A stretch of DNA of 64,000 nucleotides from Aliidiomarina soli (GTDB lineage: Bacteria; Pseudomonadota; Gammaproteobacteria; Enterobacterales; Alteromonadaceae). Below the pieces are notes generated by a model. The model searched no databases. It was not told the origin of the DNA and saw only the letters and a list, made by a program, of their open reading frames with translations. Shown one piece after another: positions 28,959 through 37,248 of the stretch (the stretch's first letter is position 1; every line of letters begins with the position of its first letter). The translations under genes and the position numbers were made by a program. The stretch is from the NCBI RefSeq assembly GCF_003986975.1, contig NZ_PIPO01000003.1, positions 186,001 to 250,000 of the forward strand, in the 5' to 3' direction.

Positions 28959-29714
28959 ATGTCGATGCACGAATTTGAAGACCTGGTTGAAACCTCGATT
29001 AGATGCCTTGACCAGGCTGGTCAGCACGACAGCATGGAACTGCGAACTTTATTTTATAATCTGTATCAGTTCCAGGAAGCCTGGGACACGGGGTTCACTC
29101 ACCTTCGGGTGCTGGATATTTTGCTGAAGCATAAATTTGTCTATCAGTTTGAACCTACTCAGCATCCTGACTATTCAGCGCATCAGGCATTTTTTGATAA
29201 TGTGCGGGATTTTACTTTCGTCGGCCTTCACCCTGAGCAACGATGGAATGGCGATACCAATCCAACTGCGGGTTATATCGATCCACCTTACTTATACTGT
29301 GACGCGGGCTCGCCGTTGTGGCAGCAGTTTGTTACATCAGGTGTGCTCACTGGTGATGATGCAATACCGCCGGCAAAGCTGGATATGGCAGATCTGGCCA
29401 AAGAGGTCGTGGTGGCCGGCCGCGCGCAGAATAACCGCGAATTGATCAGCCTCTGGTATACCGCTTTAGGCGTGGATTTGTGGTCGTTTCGTGCAGAGGA
29501 CGCATTGGACGCGGCGAAATCAAACCGCTCCATTATTGCAATCCGGGAGATAGCGATGGAAACGAAAGCGCTGGACATCGACCCCGGATATGGCCTTTTG
29601 CAGCAGCCCCCGCCAGATGCTGTAAAAGGTTATCCTTTTTTGTCCTGGTGGTTCCAGAGAAGGCCTCGTAAGGGATGGGTTGGATCCTCTTTCTTGAAGC
29701 GTATTTTTCGATAA
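28959..29714 (+). CDS. Hypothetical soluble protein (251 aa)
   Basis: No signal peptide or membrane helix; acidic and rich in Trp, Phe and Tyr. I recognise no catalytic motif. Features include a helical N-terminal third, YIDPPYLYC near the centre and a basic C-terminus (WWFQRRPRKGW). Its last 40 bases overlap the start of the membrane gene at 29675 in another frame, so the two are probably coupled. First gene of the uncharacterised block running to 36604. Confidence 0.7.
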   Translation: MSMHEFEDLVETSIRCLDQAGQHDSMELRTLFYNLYQFQEAWDTGFTHLRVLDILLKHKFVYQFEPTQHPDYSAHQAFFDNVRDFTFVGLHPEQRWNGDTNPTAGYIDPPYLYCDAGSPLWQQFVTSGVLTGDDAIPPAKLDMADLAKEVVVAGRAQNNRELISLWYTALGVDLWSFRAEDALDAAKSNRSIIAIREIAMETKALDIDPGYGLLQQPPPDAVKGYPFLSWWFQRRPRKGWVGSSFLKRIFR

Positions 29715-29950
29715 TCTACATTGGGATGCTGGCAGGCGTGCTGTATACCCTCGGCAGTGCCTGGTCCCGCGGGTTCTCGCTGGCAGAAAGGCCTGCAGTA
29801 GCGTCAGAACCATTCTTTTCTGTGCTATATCATTGTCTTGTAAACGCTACGAGGTTTGGCTTTTATACCTTTCTGGGGCTTGTTTTTGTCGGTTTTATGG
29901 CCAGTATACTGTTCTCAACCTGGACCATCCTCCAACAGCTCATCACCTGA
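29675..29950 (+). CDS. Hypothetical small membrane protein (91 aa)
   Basis: Two hydrophobic helices (about 4-27 and 60-84) with a polar loop SRGFSLAERPAVASEP between them. The ATG lies inside the 3' end of the previous gene (40-base overlap), after a GTAAGGG sequence. Function unknown; pairing with the upstream soluble protein suggests the two act together at the inner membrane. Confidence 0.6.
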   Translation: MGWILFLEAYFSIIYIGMLAGVLYTLGSAWSRGFSLAERPAVASEPFFSVLYHCLVNATRFGFYTFLGLVFVGFMASILFSTWTILQQLIT

Positions 29951-30402
29951 ACAGTCAATGGAAATGGACTTAAGTGGACAAGAATGGAGTTAAGGCATTG
30001 GTATAACAGCCTTAGATGAGAAGACGACCTGCTTATCGGAGCGCTGGACCTGTCCTTTCTGGGCGTTCCTTTCTGGGGGAAAAAGCATCGTCGAAGTCTG
30101 TTTTATTCAGCCCTACAGTGTCCCCAGTCGCATCCAGATTGAAACAATCAATGGATATCTTGAAAATATCGCTCGCATTCACTGGGGCGACGACCCCGAT
30201 GCGCCAGTCCCGCTGGCCCGGATGATCTCGTGTGTGAGTTGCATGCGAGGTCTCCGGAGTTTTTTAGTTAAGATCCTGTAAAGCATGACGTTTATCTCTC
30301 ACCTGTAATTCTCAGACATAAACGAAAATGATAATCTTTCGTTTATCAGCTAACCCTCACATATACCAGGGTCGATACTGCATCAAAAGGAAGGGATACA
30401 CC
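29951..30402 (+). other. 452-base gap with a possible gene remnant
   Basis: No convincing intact gene. One frame stays open from 29994 to a TAA at 30279-30281 without a good start codon. Its translation looks protein-like (YSVPSRIQIETINGYLEN, HWGDDPDAPVPLARM). A second frame just upstream reads LIGALDLSFLGVPFWGKK and stops, so a frameshifted, decaying gene is possible. A 69-codon ATG frame at 30016-30225 is an alternative reading, Ser/Arg-rich and unconvincing. The last 120 bases are AT-richer and probably carry the promoter for 30403. Confidence 0.3.
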
Positions 30403-32343
30403 ATGATGGGCATGAATAAGGTAGGGATCGCACTAGTCACCACAATGCTTATGACTGCCTGTGCAGGGACCAAGGAATCAGGGCAGGAGCAGATCGGTAT
30501 GAATGTGAAAATGCAACTTGAGAAAATTGATGAGCTGAGCGAAGTTCACAAGGCTCGTCGCGACCTGTTGATGACACTCGAACATGAACGGGAACTGGCA
30601 CAGCTATTATGGGCTGAGCAACAGGCTAATTTTCATACCTTGCTCGGCATTATGCCTTTCGTTGTCGGCGAAGGCATCAGCGAAGTTCAGTATACCCAGC
30701 CGCAGTTACTTCGTATGCATGATTACGGCGGCATGACTGAGATGACAGAGGCCTATTTACAAAGCTTACTGGCGATTCAAAGTCAGGACCATCCTTTCTG
30801 TTACTCACAGCCAAGGCATCAGGGATTTGCGCTTAGCGAAGGGTTTGAATTTCCGTTCCGTCATCGTTTGACCTATTCCCGGATGGCATTGGATAACGGT
30901 GATGTATTGCAGATACCTGACGTCGAGAATGGTCAGCGTGAGACCGATGATATTTCTTTCAATGGGGATTCTTACTGTTATCAGCGGTCTTTTACGGCGG
31001 ACGATCCACAGCCAGCGACTGTCACTGGTGAGTTTCATGCACAGCTGCCGGACAAGCTGATTGAATTTGAGTTCACTGCCGCGGACGTAGGCAAGACGCA
31101 GGAACAGGACGGTTATGTCGTCACCCTGCTGGAGCTTGAAACAGGCTTGTACACGATTGAGATCGATGCGGCTGAGGGTGTCCCTTTGAATTTTGGCAGC
31201 GGCGACGTGCTGGCTGAAGCGGTGGATGCACATGGCGAGTATATTGAGTGGTGGGCGACACGCCGGCAGCCACATGAGCGTGCGCTAAAGCTCGACGATT
31301 TGCTGGGCGATCTGATTGCCAGGGCAGAGCAGGGGACCGTTGATGAGGCAACAGTACGCAGTGAAATTGGGGCATTGCGCGACATGCTGGATGAACAACA
31401 GGGGCGCTCGCTGTATTTGTCACGGCAGTTCCACGGTGTGATCGACAAAGCCCTAATTACGTTGATGGTTTATTCCGATGACAGCGAGCTGGTCAGCCGA
31501 GAACTGGCATTGCCGGTACACAGGTTCTCGAACTTGTCAGGCGCGGGTCAGGCTCAGTTAAATACCTTGCCACAAATTCCCGTGACGGTGCCGGTTTACG
31601 ATGACCGTGCGGCGTTAAGAACCGATATTGTGGACTTAGATGCGCAACAGATGCAGCAACGCATTGAAACCGTGCAAAGGCTGATGAAAGCCCCGCCGAA
31701 TGATTATCCTGCTGAAATACTTTGGTTCACGCCTCCGGTTCAAAGCGATATTTTGCTTGATCGACGAGACCGCGCAGGGCTTTTTGTGCTGGCTGCGTTC
31801 GACTTTTATGATCAGCACGGCGAACTCGTGCGCGACCCGACGCTAAAAGATCTTCAAATCGAAGATATTGGCTTTGAGACGCGCAGCCGACGCCTGGAAA
31901 ACCCATTTATGGTGGGTGGGTTGCTGTATTACCCTGAGCGCCTTACCGGCATACCGGTGCGGGTTCAAGGCACCTTGCCGATTATGGTTGCACCTAATCT
32001 GATCAAGGACAGTTATAGCAAAGACGAGCTGCCAGCAGGTATGACCCTGAATGGAAATCAGTTGATTGTTGATTATGCCGTGTTTGAACCGCGAGAGGTT
32101 AACCAGGTTAATAACGAGCTAGTCGAGCGCAGAAATCAGCTGTTTGCCAGAGATGCTCGTGGGTATCTGGCAGAAATGAAGAAAGTTCACTCGTTTCACG
32201 CTCGACCTGGCCGGGTCGCGATAGATATTTACTACTTTTATGGCGAGCCAGACACCGTTGAGTTTTGGTACCTGGGCGACACCGAATATGTTGATTATGA
32301 CTTCGATATTCGATTGTTGAGAGAATACAGCGCCGCTGACTAA
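30403..32343 (+). CDS. Large lipoprotein of unknown function, paralogue A (646 aa)
   Basis: The start ATG 30403 follows AAGGAAGGGA and gives a clean lipoprotein signal (LVTTMLMTAC, Cys20); the frame extends 25 codons upstream without such features. After the lipid Cys comes a Glu/Lys-rich helical stretch, probably coiled coil, then a long mixed region. Shared with the next gene are YTQPQLL, EGFEFPFRHRL, FTADDPQPATV, IEFEFTAADVG, DKALITLMVYS, PPVQSD, VAPNLIKDSY and IYYFYGEP. I recognise no enzyme family. Probably anchored to the periplasmic face of a membrane. Confidence 0.8.
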   Translation: MMGMNKVGIALVTTMLMTACAGTKESGQEQIGMNVKMQLEKIDELSEVHKARRDLLMTLEHERELAQLLWAEQQANFHTLLGIMPFVVGEGISEVQYTQPQLLRMHDYGGMTEMTEAYLQSLLAIQSQDHPFCYSQPRHQGFALSEGFEFPFRHRLTYSRMALDNGDVLQIPDVENGQRETDDISFNGDSYCYQRSFTADDPQPATVTGEFHAQLPDKLIEFEFTAADVGKTQEQDGYVVTLLELETGLYTIEIDAAEGVPLNFGSGDVLAEAVDAHGEYIEWWATRRQPHERALKLDDLLGDLIARAEQGTVDEATVRSEIGALRDMLDEQQGRSLYLSRQFHGVIDKALITLMVYSDDSELVSRELALPVHRFSNLSGAGQAQLNTLPQIPVTVPVYDDRAALRTDIVDLDAQQMQQRIETVQRLMKAPPNDYPAEILWFTPPVQSDILLDRRDRAGLFVLAAFDFYDQHGELVRDPTLKDLQIEDIGFETRSRRLENPFMVGGLLYYPERLTGIPVRVQGTLPIMVAPNLIKDSYSKDELPAGMTLNGNQLIVDYAVFEPREVNQVNNELVERRNQLFARDARGYLAEMKKVHSFHARPGRVAIDIYYFYGEPDTVEFWYLGDTEYVDYDFDIRLLREYSAAD

Positions 32344-32357
32344 GGGGCATCAGCCCC
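32344..32357 (+). other. Intercistronic hairpin between the lipoprotein paralogues
   Basis: GGGGC - ATCA - GCCCC immediately after the first paralogue's stop. The short GC stem lacks a T-run, so it more likely affects mRNA processing or stability than full termination. Confidence 0.4.
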
Positions 32358-32409
32358 GCTAAACCGTAAACAATAGGTTGTAAGCACATAAGTAAGGATA
32401 TTAACGAAG

Positions 32410-34377
32410 ATGACAAAGACAGGATGGGTTGGGTTAGTCAGTGCGATGCTAATAGCGGGTTGCACAGGCGACATGGACACGGAGCAGGAGCAAAGCAGTA
32501 TGAGTGTAAAAGAGCAATTTGAGGAGCTGGAGAGAGTTCACGACGCCCGTTCCGCCGTATTGGAAAAGCTTGAAGAGAATAGAGAGCTTGGCCAGTTACT
32601 ATGGCAAGAGCAAATGGGCAACTTTTACTCAATGATGAACCTGATTCCACACCAGATGCACTTTGACGGGTTTGAGTATACCCAGCCAGAGTTACTTCAT
32701 CTGCATGATTATGATGATATGGCAGCAATGACTGAAGCCTATGTGCAGAGCCTGGTGCCGATTAACAGCCGCGAACATTCGCTTTGCCTGCGCTATTCAC
32801 ATAACCAGGGCTTTGTGCTGAAAGAAGGGTTTGAATTTCCGTTTCGCCATCGGCTGGCTTATTTACAGATGACACTTGATGACGGCGATGTGCTGCAGAT
32901 GCCTGATGTCGCAAATGGGGAGCGCGAAACCAATGATATTGTTCATCGCGGAGACTTCTATTGTTACCAGGGCGAATTTACCGCGGATGACCCCCAACCG
33001 GCGACCGTTTCGGCTGAGTTTGATGCCCAATTGCCGGCCAATCTGATTGAATTTGAATTCACTGCTGCTGATGTCGGGGAGACGATGGAGCAGGACGGCT
33101 ACTTAGTGACCTTGTTAGAGTTCGAACAAGGGCGCTACGCAATCGAGATCGACGCGGTTGAAGGTCAGAGCATGGATTTTGGTAGTCAGGATGTGCTCGC
33201 CGAGGCAGTCGATGAGTATGGCAATTACATTGCATGGCGCGGTACAGAGCGGGAACCACTGCATCGTGCGCAGCGCATCGACAATTTGCTGGATGATCTG
33301 TTTAACCGCGCGGACCAAGGAACGCTGGATGAAGCAACGGCGCGCAGTGAGCTCATTAACTTGCGCGACACGCTGAAAGAAGAGCAGGGCCGGAAACTGT
33401 TTTTATCACGGGCGTTCAACGGCTCTGTGGACAAAGCGCTGATCACGCTGATGGTTTACTCCGAGGATAGTGAGGAGGTTCGACGGGAACTGGAGCTCCC
33501 TGTGTATAATTCCCCAGCACCGATGGCCGCGAGCGAAGAAAATCTGCGTGCCTTGCCACAAATTCCGCTCACTGCCCCGGTTTATGACGGGCGTATTCAG
33601 CTTAGAACATCTGTTGTTGAGTTAAATGAAGAGCTACTGCAGCAACAAATGAGAATGGTCCAATATCAGCATGCCCCCGGTGAAGGGTTCGCCGAGAGTG
33701 AATACTCTAGTCATATGTCATGGTTTTATCCGCCGGTACAAAGTGATTTCTTTCTGAATAAGCGCGACCGCGCAGGCGGGCTTCATGTGTTGGCGACATT
33801 CGATTTTTACGATGAACAGGGCGAGCCTGTTGAAGCCCTGGAGCCAGAAGAGACTGAAAGTAATATAGAAGGTACAGAGGGACCTGAAAGTGAGGCCCGT
33901 GCTTATGAGTACCAACACAGAAAGATCGAATATCCGTTTATGATCGGGCAGTTGCTCTTTAATCCCGACCAGTTCACCGCTCAACCTGCGAGTGTCAAAG
34001 CTAAACTGCCGATGATTGTGGCGCCAAATCTGATCAAGGACAGCTACGCCAAAGATGACCTGCCTACTGGTATCACGCTGAACGGCAATCAATTGATGAT
34101 TGATTACGCCGTATTCGAGCCACGTGAGATTGCAGAGGTGACGGATGAAGTCACTCAGCGCAGAAACCAGGTCTTCGTCAAAGACAGCCATGGGTATCTG
34201 GCAGAAATCCGCAAAGATACCTTTTTTCATCCGCACCTCAGACGAGTCGCAGTCGATGTTTACTATTTCTATGGTGAACCAGAGACGGTCGAGATCTGGT
34301 ATAAGGGCCAAACGACGCTGCACGAATATGAAGTTGAGCTTCCACTGCTCTCTGGTGACGGTATTCAGGCTCAATAA
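32410..34377 (+). CDS. Large lipoprotein of unknown function, paralogue B (655 aa)
   Basis: Lipoprotein signal VSAMLIAGC (Cys18). Collinear with paralogue A over nearly its full length, with many identical blocks (EGFEFPFRHRL, FTADDPQPATV, DKALITLMVYS, PPVQSD, VAPNLIKDSY, DYAVFEPRE, YYFYGEPE). It differs by an acidic insertion near residues 475-500 (EPEETESNIEGTEGPESEA). A tandem duplication followed by divergence is the simplest history. Function unknown. Its 3' end is five bases from the next gene. Confidence 0.8.
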   Translation: MTKTGWVGLVSAMLIAGCTGDMDTEQEQSSMSVKEQFEELERVHDARSAVLEKLEENRELGQLLWQEQMGNFYSMMNLIPHQMHFDGFEYTQPELLHLHDYDDMAAMTEAYVQSLVPINSREHSLCLRYSHNQGFVLKEGFEFPFRHRLAYLQMTLDDGDVLQMPDVANGERETNDIVHRGDFYCYQGEFTADDPQPATVSAEFDAQLPANLIEFEFTAADVGETMEQDGYLVTLLEFEQGRYAIEIDAVEGQSMDFGSQDVLAEAVDEYGNYIAWRGTEREPLHRAQRIDNLLDDLFNRADQGTLDEATARSELINLRDTLKEEQGRKLFLSRAFNGSVDKALITLMVYSEDSEEVRRELELPVYNSPAPMAASEENLRALPQIPLTAPVYDGRIQLRTSVVELNEELLQQQMRMVQYQHAPGEGFAESEYSSHMSWFYPPVQSDFFLNKRDRAGGLHVLATFDFYDEQGEPVEALEPEETESNIEGTEGPESEARAYEYQHRKIEYPFMIGQLLFNPDQFTAQPASVKAKLPMIVAPNLIKDSYAKDDLPTGITLNGNQLMIDYAVFEPREIAEVTDEVTQRRNQVFVKDSHGYLAEIRKDTFFHPHLRRVAVDVYYFYGEPETVEIWYKGQTTLHEYEVELPLLSGDGIQAQ

Positions 34378-34382
34378 GCAAG

Positions 34383-34850
34383 ATGAAGAACAGGAAGAGA
34401 ATATCTAAATCACTGATTTTAGCGGGGAAGGTATTCCCCGCTATGTGGTTCACTGTCACTGCAGGGATGTGCATTCTGATGTTCTATCACACCGCATTTG
34501 GCAGCGGTATGCTTTTTGCGCTCGTGCCTCCACTGATGCTGGTATTTGGTTATAGAGCATTTAAAAAGGCGTATGGCGATCTGGTGCAGGCTTATGATGA
34601 GGGTGATTCTCTGGTCTTCTATAAAAAGGGCAAGCGGCAGCGAGTCAAACTGGAAGATATTATTAATATTAGTTACGAGCATATGACAAACCCTGAGCGC
34701 GTCACAATCCATGCACGGTCTTCAGGGCCATTAGGAAAGGAACTGGCATTTTGCCCGCTAAACAAGTGGTTTCCGTTTACCCAAAGCCCGATAGTTGCCG
34801 ACCTGATTAAGCGAGTTGACCAGGCTCGATCAGTGCGGCGTGGTCCCTAA
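34383..34850 (+). CDS. Small membrane protein of unknown function (155 aa)
   Basis: Two hydrophobic helices (about 12-34 and 38-56), then a cytoplasmic part with basic patches (FYKKGKRQRVKLEDIINISY) that resembles bacterial PH-like membrane proteins; that resemblance is by pattern only. It begins five bases after paralogue B with no clear Shine-Dalgarno, so translation may depend on coupling. A 9-bp perfect hairpin lies inside its coding sequence at 34421-34442. Confidence 0.65.
   Translation: MKNRKRISKSLILAGKVFPAMWFTVTAGMCILMFYHTAFGSGMLFALVPPLMLVFGYRAFKKAYGDLVQAYDEGDSLVFYKKGKRQRVKLEDIINISYEHMTNPERVTIHARSSGPLGKELAFCPLNKWFPFTQSPIVADLIKRVDQARSVRRGP
34421..34442 (+). other. Intragenic perfect hairpin
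   Basis: AGCGGGGAA - GGTA - TTCCCCGCT, a 9-bp stem with tetraloop, 39 bases after the ATG of the 155-residue gene. No T-run follows. It could modulate translation or transcription within the operon. Confidence 0.4.
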
Positions 34851-34862
34851 AGGATGTGGAAG

Positions 34863-34982
34863 ATGACAAGCAAAGGAAGGAATATGCTGGTGCAAAGCTG
34901 GATCAGGCAATGCTTATATGCGAATGGCTTGTGTCTGGCATTCGATGATAATGAGATAGTTGTCAGCGTGCGCCGCGAGTAG
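34863..34982 (+). CDS. Possible small ORF (39 aa)
   Basis: ATG 34863 after AAAGGATGTGGAAG, ending TAG at 34980-34982. The translation starts MTSKGRNMLVQSW and contains a run of hydrophobic residues around LYANGLCLAF, with no recognised motif. It fills the gap between two genes of the block and has a plausible ribosome-binding site; otherwise support is weak. Confidence 0.25.
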   Translation: MTSKGRNMLVQSWIRQCLYANGLCLAFDDNEIVVSVRRE

Positions 34983-35037
34983 CTTTACCTCGAGTGTACC
35001 GATTTTAACGTTCACGGATATTTAAGGAATCAAGGTC

Positions 35038-36042
35038 GTGACAGATTATACAAATGAAGATCTTCAGTCTTGCGTAGATGCAGGTATTTTAACTGATCAA
35101 CAGTTCGCCGATGTAAAAGCGCATGTGCATGGTGTTGCGAGCACCGAAGCTCAGCCCCAGGATAGTGAACATTTTCGTTTAATCTCCGGGTTCAACGACA
35201 TCTTTGTAGTCGTGGCTTGTGCGCTTGTACTTGCGGCGCTTGGTAGCTTGTTCGGCCATCTTACTGGCTTGAGCCCTAGTGTCGGGGTTGCCGTTGGTGC
35301 CTGGGCGCTGGCTGAGTATTTTGTGCGCCGTCGACACATGGCGTTACCCGGCGTAGCGCTCTCGCTCGCTTTTGGTGGCGCTAGTGTCTTCTTCTTAGTC
35401 CTGAGCTTTGGTTTCGAGGGCTGGGGAGCGGGCTTGGTGTGTCTGTTCGCCGCGGCTTTGCAGATGTTATTTTGGTGGCGCTTTAAAGTACCTGTTGCGG
35501 TCGCTATGATCGCCGGCACCTTGGTATTAGGTGGGCAGTTGACGATAGCCGGACAGATCCATGGCGTACTGGTTAGCATTCCCATTTTGCAACTAGCGAT
35601 GGGGATCGCGGTGTTTATATTTGCCATGTGGTGGGATGTGAAAGACCCGCAGCGAAATAACTATCGCGCGGACGTTGCTTTCTGGTTACATATTCTGGCA
35701 GCGCCGCTGATTGTCTCAGGTGCGTTTAGTTTCGTCGCAATGTATGGCGAGGACTCGGTTACCTTGTGGCATGCCGTTGCAGTGACATTAATCTACGCAT
35801 GCCTGGCGTTAGTGTCATTGTGGGTAGACCGCCGCGCCTTAATGCTGGCGGCCTTGAGTGTGCTGGTCTTTACTTACAGCAAGGTACTCGCGGAATACGG
35901 TATTGTCAGCCTCAACTTTGCCATTACCGGTCTGGTGGTGGGGCTTGGGCTACTGGCGCTCTCAGTCTACTGGTCACGTTGCCGGGTCCTGGCATTCAAA
36001 GCACTGCCAGCAGGATTGCATAAATGGACACCTGACGCCTAA
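35038..36042 (+). CDS. Polytopic membrane protein (334 aa), DUF2157/DUF4401-like layout
   Basis: GTG start at 35038 after AAGGAATCAAGG. A soluble helical N-terminus (TNEDLQSCVDAGILTDQQF) is followed by about ten hydrophobic helices. This arrangement resembles DUF2157-type membrane proteins, but the match is by architecture only. Function unknown. Convergent with the lipoprotein gene at 36056. Confidence 0.7.
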   Translation: MTDYTNEDLQSCVDAGILTDQQFADVKAHVHGVASTEAQPQDSEHFRLISGFNDIFVVVACALVLAALGSLFGHLTGLSPSVGVAVGAWALAEYFVRRRHMALPGVALSLAFGGASVFFLVLSFGFEGWGAGLVCLFAAALQMLFWWRFKVPVAVAMIAGTLVLGGQLTIAGQIHGVLVSIPILQLAMGIAVFIFAMWWDVKDPQRNNYRADVAFWLHILAAPLIVSGAFSFVAMYGEDSVTLWHAVAVTLIYACLALVSLWVDRRALMLAALSVLVFTYSKVLAEYGIVSLNFAITGLVVGLGLLALSVYWSRCRVLAFKALPAGLHKWTPDA

Positions 36043-36055
36043 GCAGAATGCAGTA

Positions 36056-36604
36056 TCAGCCAGGCGGCGAGGGTAAAGCAGCTTGCGGGATAGTGAACTC
36101 CAGCATGTTGCCACTTTTGTGCGCAATGCCAATTTGTAGATCGCCATTGAGGCTATATTTGTTGGGTAAAATTGAAAGTTCGAGCAAATGATCGCCCGGA
36201 ATTAACTGGAAACCCTGGCTGATGGTCTCACCTGCTGCGTTGGTCACCTGATAACCTCGCAGCGGGTCGAGTTGCTGGTGTCCCTGCACATAAAATACAA
36301 GCGTGTGGTTATAGGTATCACGCCAGTTTTCACCATAAAAGGGTATTTTAGCGATGAACTGACTTAGAAATTTGTCAAAATTATCGCTGAGGCTTTGATC
36401 CGCTTTAATCTCAGCAGCGGCTAAATGGAACGCCGCTTCGTCGGACTCTTTGAGGTCGAAAAAATAGGCTTCATCAATTAGGATAAGAGTGAGCTTAGCT
36501 TGCTCAGGCAGCAAGTCACGGTGCTTTTGTGGTTTTGCCGATGTGGTGGTGCACCCAGTTGTCAGGGTCATCAAGAACCCTCCTATTAATAAATATCTGA
36601 ACAT
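36056..36604 (-). CDS. Lipoprotein of unknown function (182 aa)
   Basis: ATG 36602-36604 gives the lipoprotein signal MFRYLLIGGFLMTLTTGC (Cys18); the frame extends 17 codons further up but without signal features. The mature part is predicted soluble with beta-rich C-terminal half (GYQVTNAAGETISQGFQLIPGDH). No family recognised. It ends 14 bases from the membrane gene on the other strand. Confidence 0.7.
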   Translation of the reverse strand: MFRYLLIGGFLMTLTTGCTTTSAKPQKHRDLLPEQAKLTLILIDEAYFFDLKESDEAAFHLAAAEIKADQSLSDNFDKFLSQFIAKIPFYGENWRDTYNHTLVFYVQGHQQLDPLRGYQVTNAAGETISQGFQLIPGDHLLELSILPNKYSLNGDLQIGIAHKSGNMLEFTIPQAALPSPPG

Positions 36605-36863
36605 TACAATGCCTTGTGGAGAATGATTAAGAATACGCTGCAAATGACATTGCAACGGTTGCTAATGATACTAGTTACTTGCTTGGTATAAACCATGCTA
36701 AAGGTCTGTGACATCTATTTAGAAATTTTTTTCAGGCGTTATTTTACTGCTTACACGCATCTCCTAATGTAGACGTACGCGAGTTGCTTGCGCAACGAAC
36801 GAGCGTGCAGAGTTAACAGATTGAGTGAACCTGCAGCTAACCCCAGTAACGCTGTTTTACCTT
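36605..36863. other. Intergenic region upstream of the rpsP promoter
   Basis: AT-rich spacer between the divergent lipoprotein gene and the rpsP promoter. I see no ORF with a convincing start and no strong hairpin. It presumably holds the lipoprotein promoter on the minus strand. Confidence 0.5.
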
Positions 36864-36889
36864 GCATTTCACATCAAAATGCGTACAAT
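36862..36889 (+). promoter_or_regulatory. rpsP operon sigma-70 promoter
   Basis: TTGCAT (36862-36867), 16-base spacer, TACAAT (36884-36889), then a GC-rich stretch GGCGCGC as in stringently controlled ribosomal promoters. Predicted start near 36896. Confidence 0.7.
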
Positions 36890-36895
36890 TGGCGC

Positions 36896-36919
36896 GCTTC
36901 CTGACTTCGGTCGGGAGGC
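36896..36919 (+). promoter_or_regulatory. UUCG-capped hairpin at the 5' end of the rpsP mRNA
   Basis: GCTTCCTGAC - TTCG - GTCGGGAGGC: ten consecutive pairs including two G-U, with a stable UUCG tetraloop, followed by TTTCTTTAT. It sits at the predicted transcript start, about 45 bases before rpsP. It may be a 5' stabiliser, a protein target or a weak attenuator. Confidence 0.6.
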
Positions 36920-36963
36920 TTTCTTTATCCTTAGAAACATTCATTAACATTGTAGAGGACGGT

Positions 36964-37215
36964 ATGGTAACCATTCGTTTACAACGTGGTGGCGCAAAAA
37001 AGCGTCCATTCTACCAAATGGTTGTTACCGACAGCCGCAACGCCCGTGACGGTCGTTTCATCGAGAATGTCGGTTTCTTTAACCCGGTAGCACGTGGTCA
37101 GGAAGAAAAATTACGCGTTGATTTAGGGCGTGTGGAGCACTGGGTAGGCCAGGGCGCACAGTTGTCTGAGCGTGTATCAAAATTAGTCAAAGACGCAAAC
37201 AAAGCAGCTGCGTAA
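36964..37215 (+). CDS. rpsP: 30S ribosomal protein S16
   Basis: 83 residues from ATG 36964, preceded by GAGGAC; the longer open frame upstream covers the promoter and hairpin and is not coding. The family N-terminus [20 protein letters not shown] and [13 protein letters not shown] are clear. First gene of rpsP-rimM-trmD-rplS. Confidence 0.97.
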   Translation: MVTIRLQRGGAKKRPFYQMVVTDSRNARDGRFIENVGFFNPVARGQEEKLRVDLGRVEHWVGQGAQLSERVSKLVKDANKAAA

Positions 37216-37248
37216 CTTTGCTGATTTATTAACGGTTCTGGAGTAAAC

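Noticed and set aside
30016-30225. 69-codon ATG ORF before the lipoprotein pair
   Set aside because: Ser/Arg-rich translation without motif and weak start; another frame of the same stretch looks more protein-like, so it is described as a possible remnant instead.
30805-31448. Long antisense ORFs inside lipoprotein paralogue A
   Set aside because: The sense strand has the signal peptide, RBS and a full-length paralogue; the antisense translations have biased composition and no features.
33718-34374. 218-codon antisense ORF inside lipoprotein paralogue B
   Set aside because: Entirely within a gene supported by its paralogue, signal peptide and operon spacing.
35151-35627. 158-codon minus-strand ORF opposite the 334-residue membrane protein
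   Set aside because: Pro/Thr/Lys-rich translation typical of the antisense of hydrophobic genes.
36862-36963. N-terminal extension of rpsP
   Set aside because: The extra 34 codons coincide with the promoter and the UUCG hairpin; S16 starts at MVTIRL.
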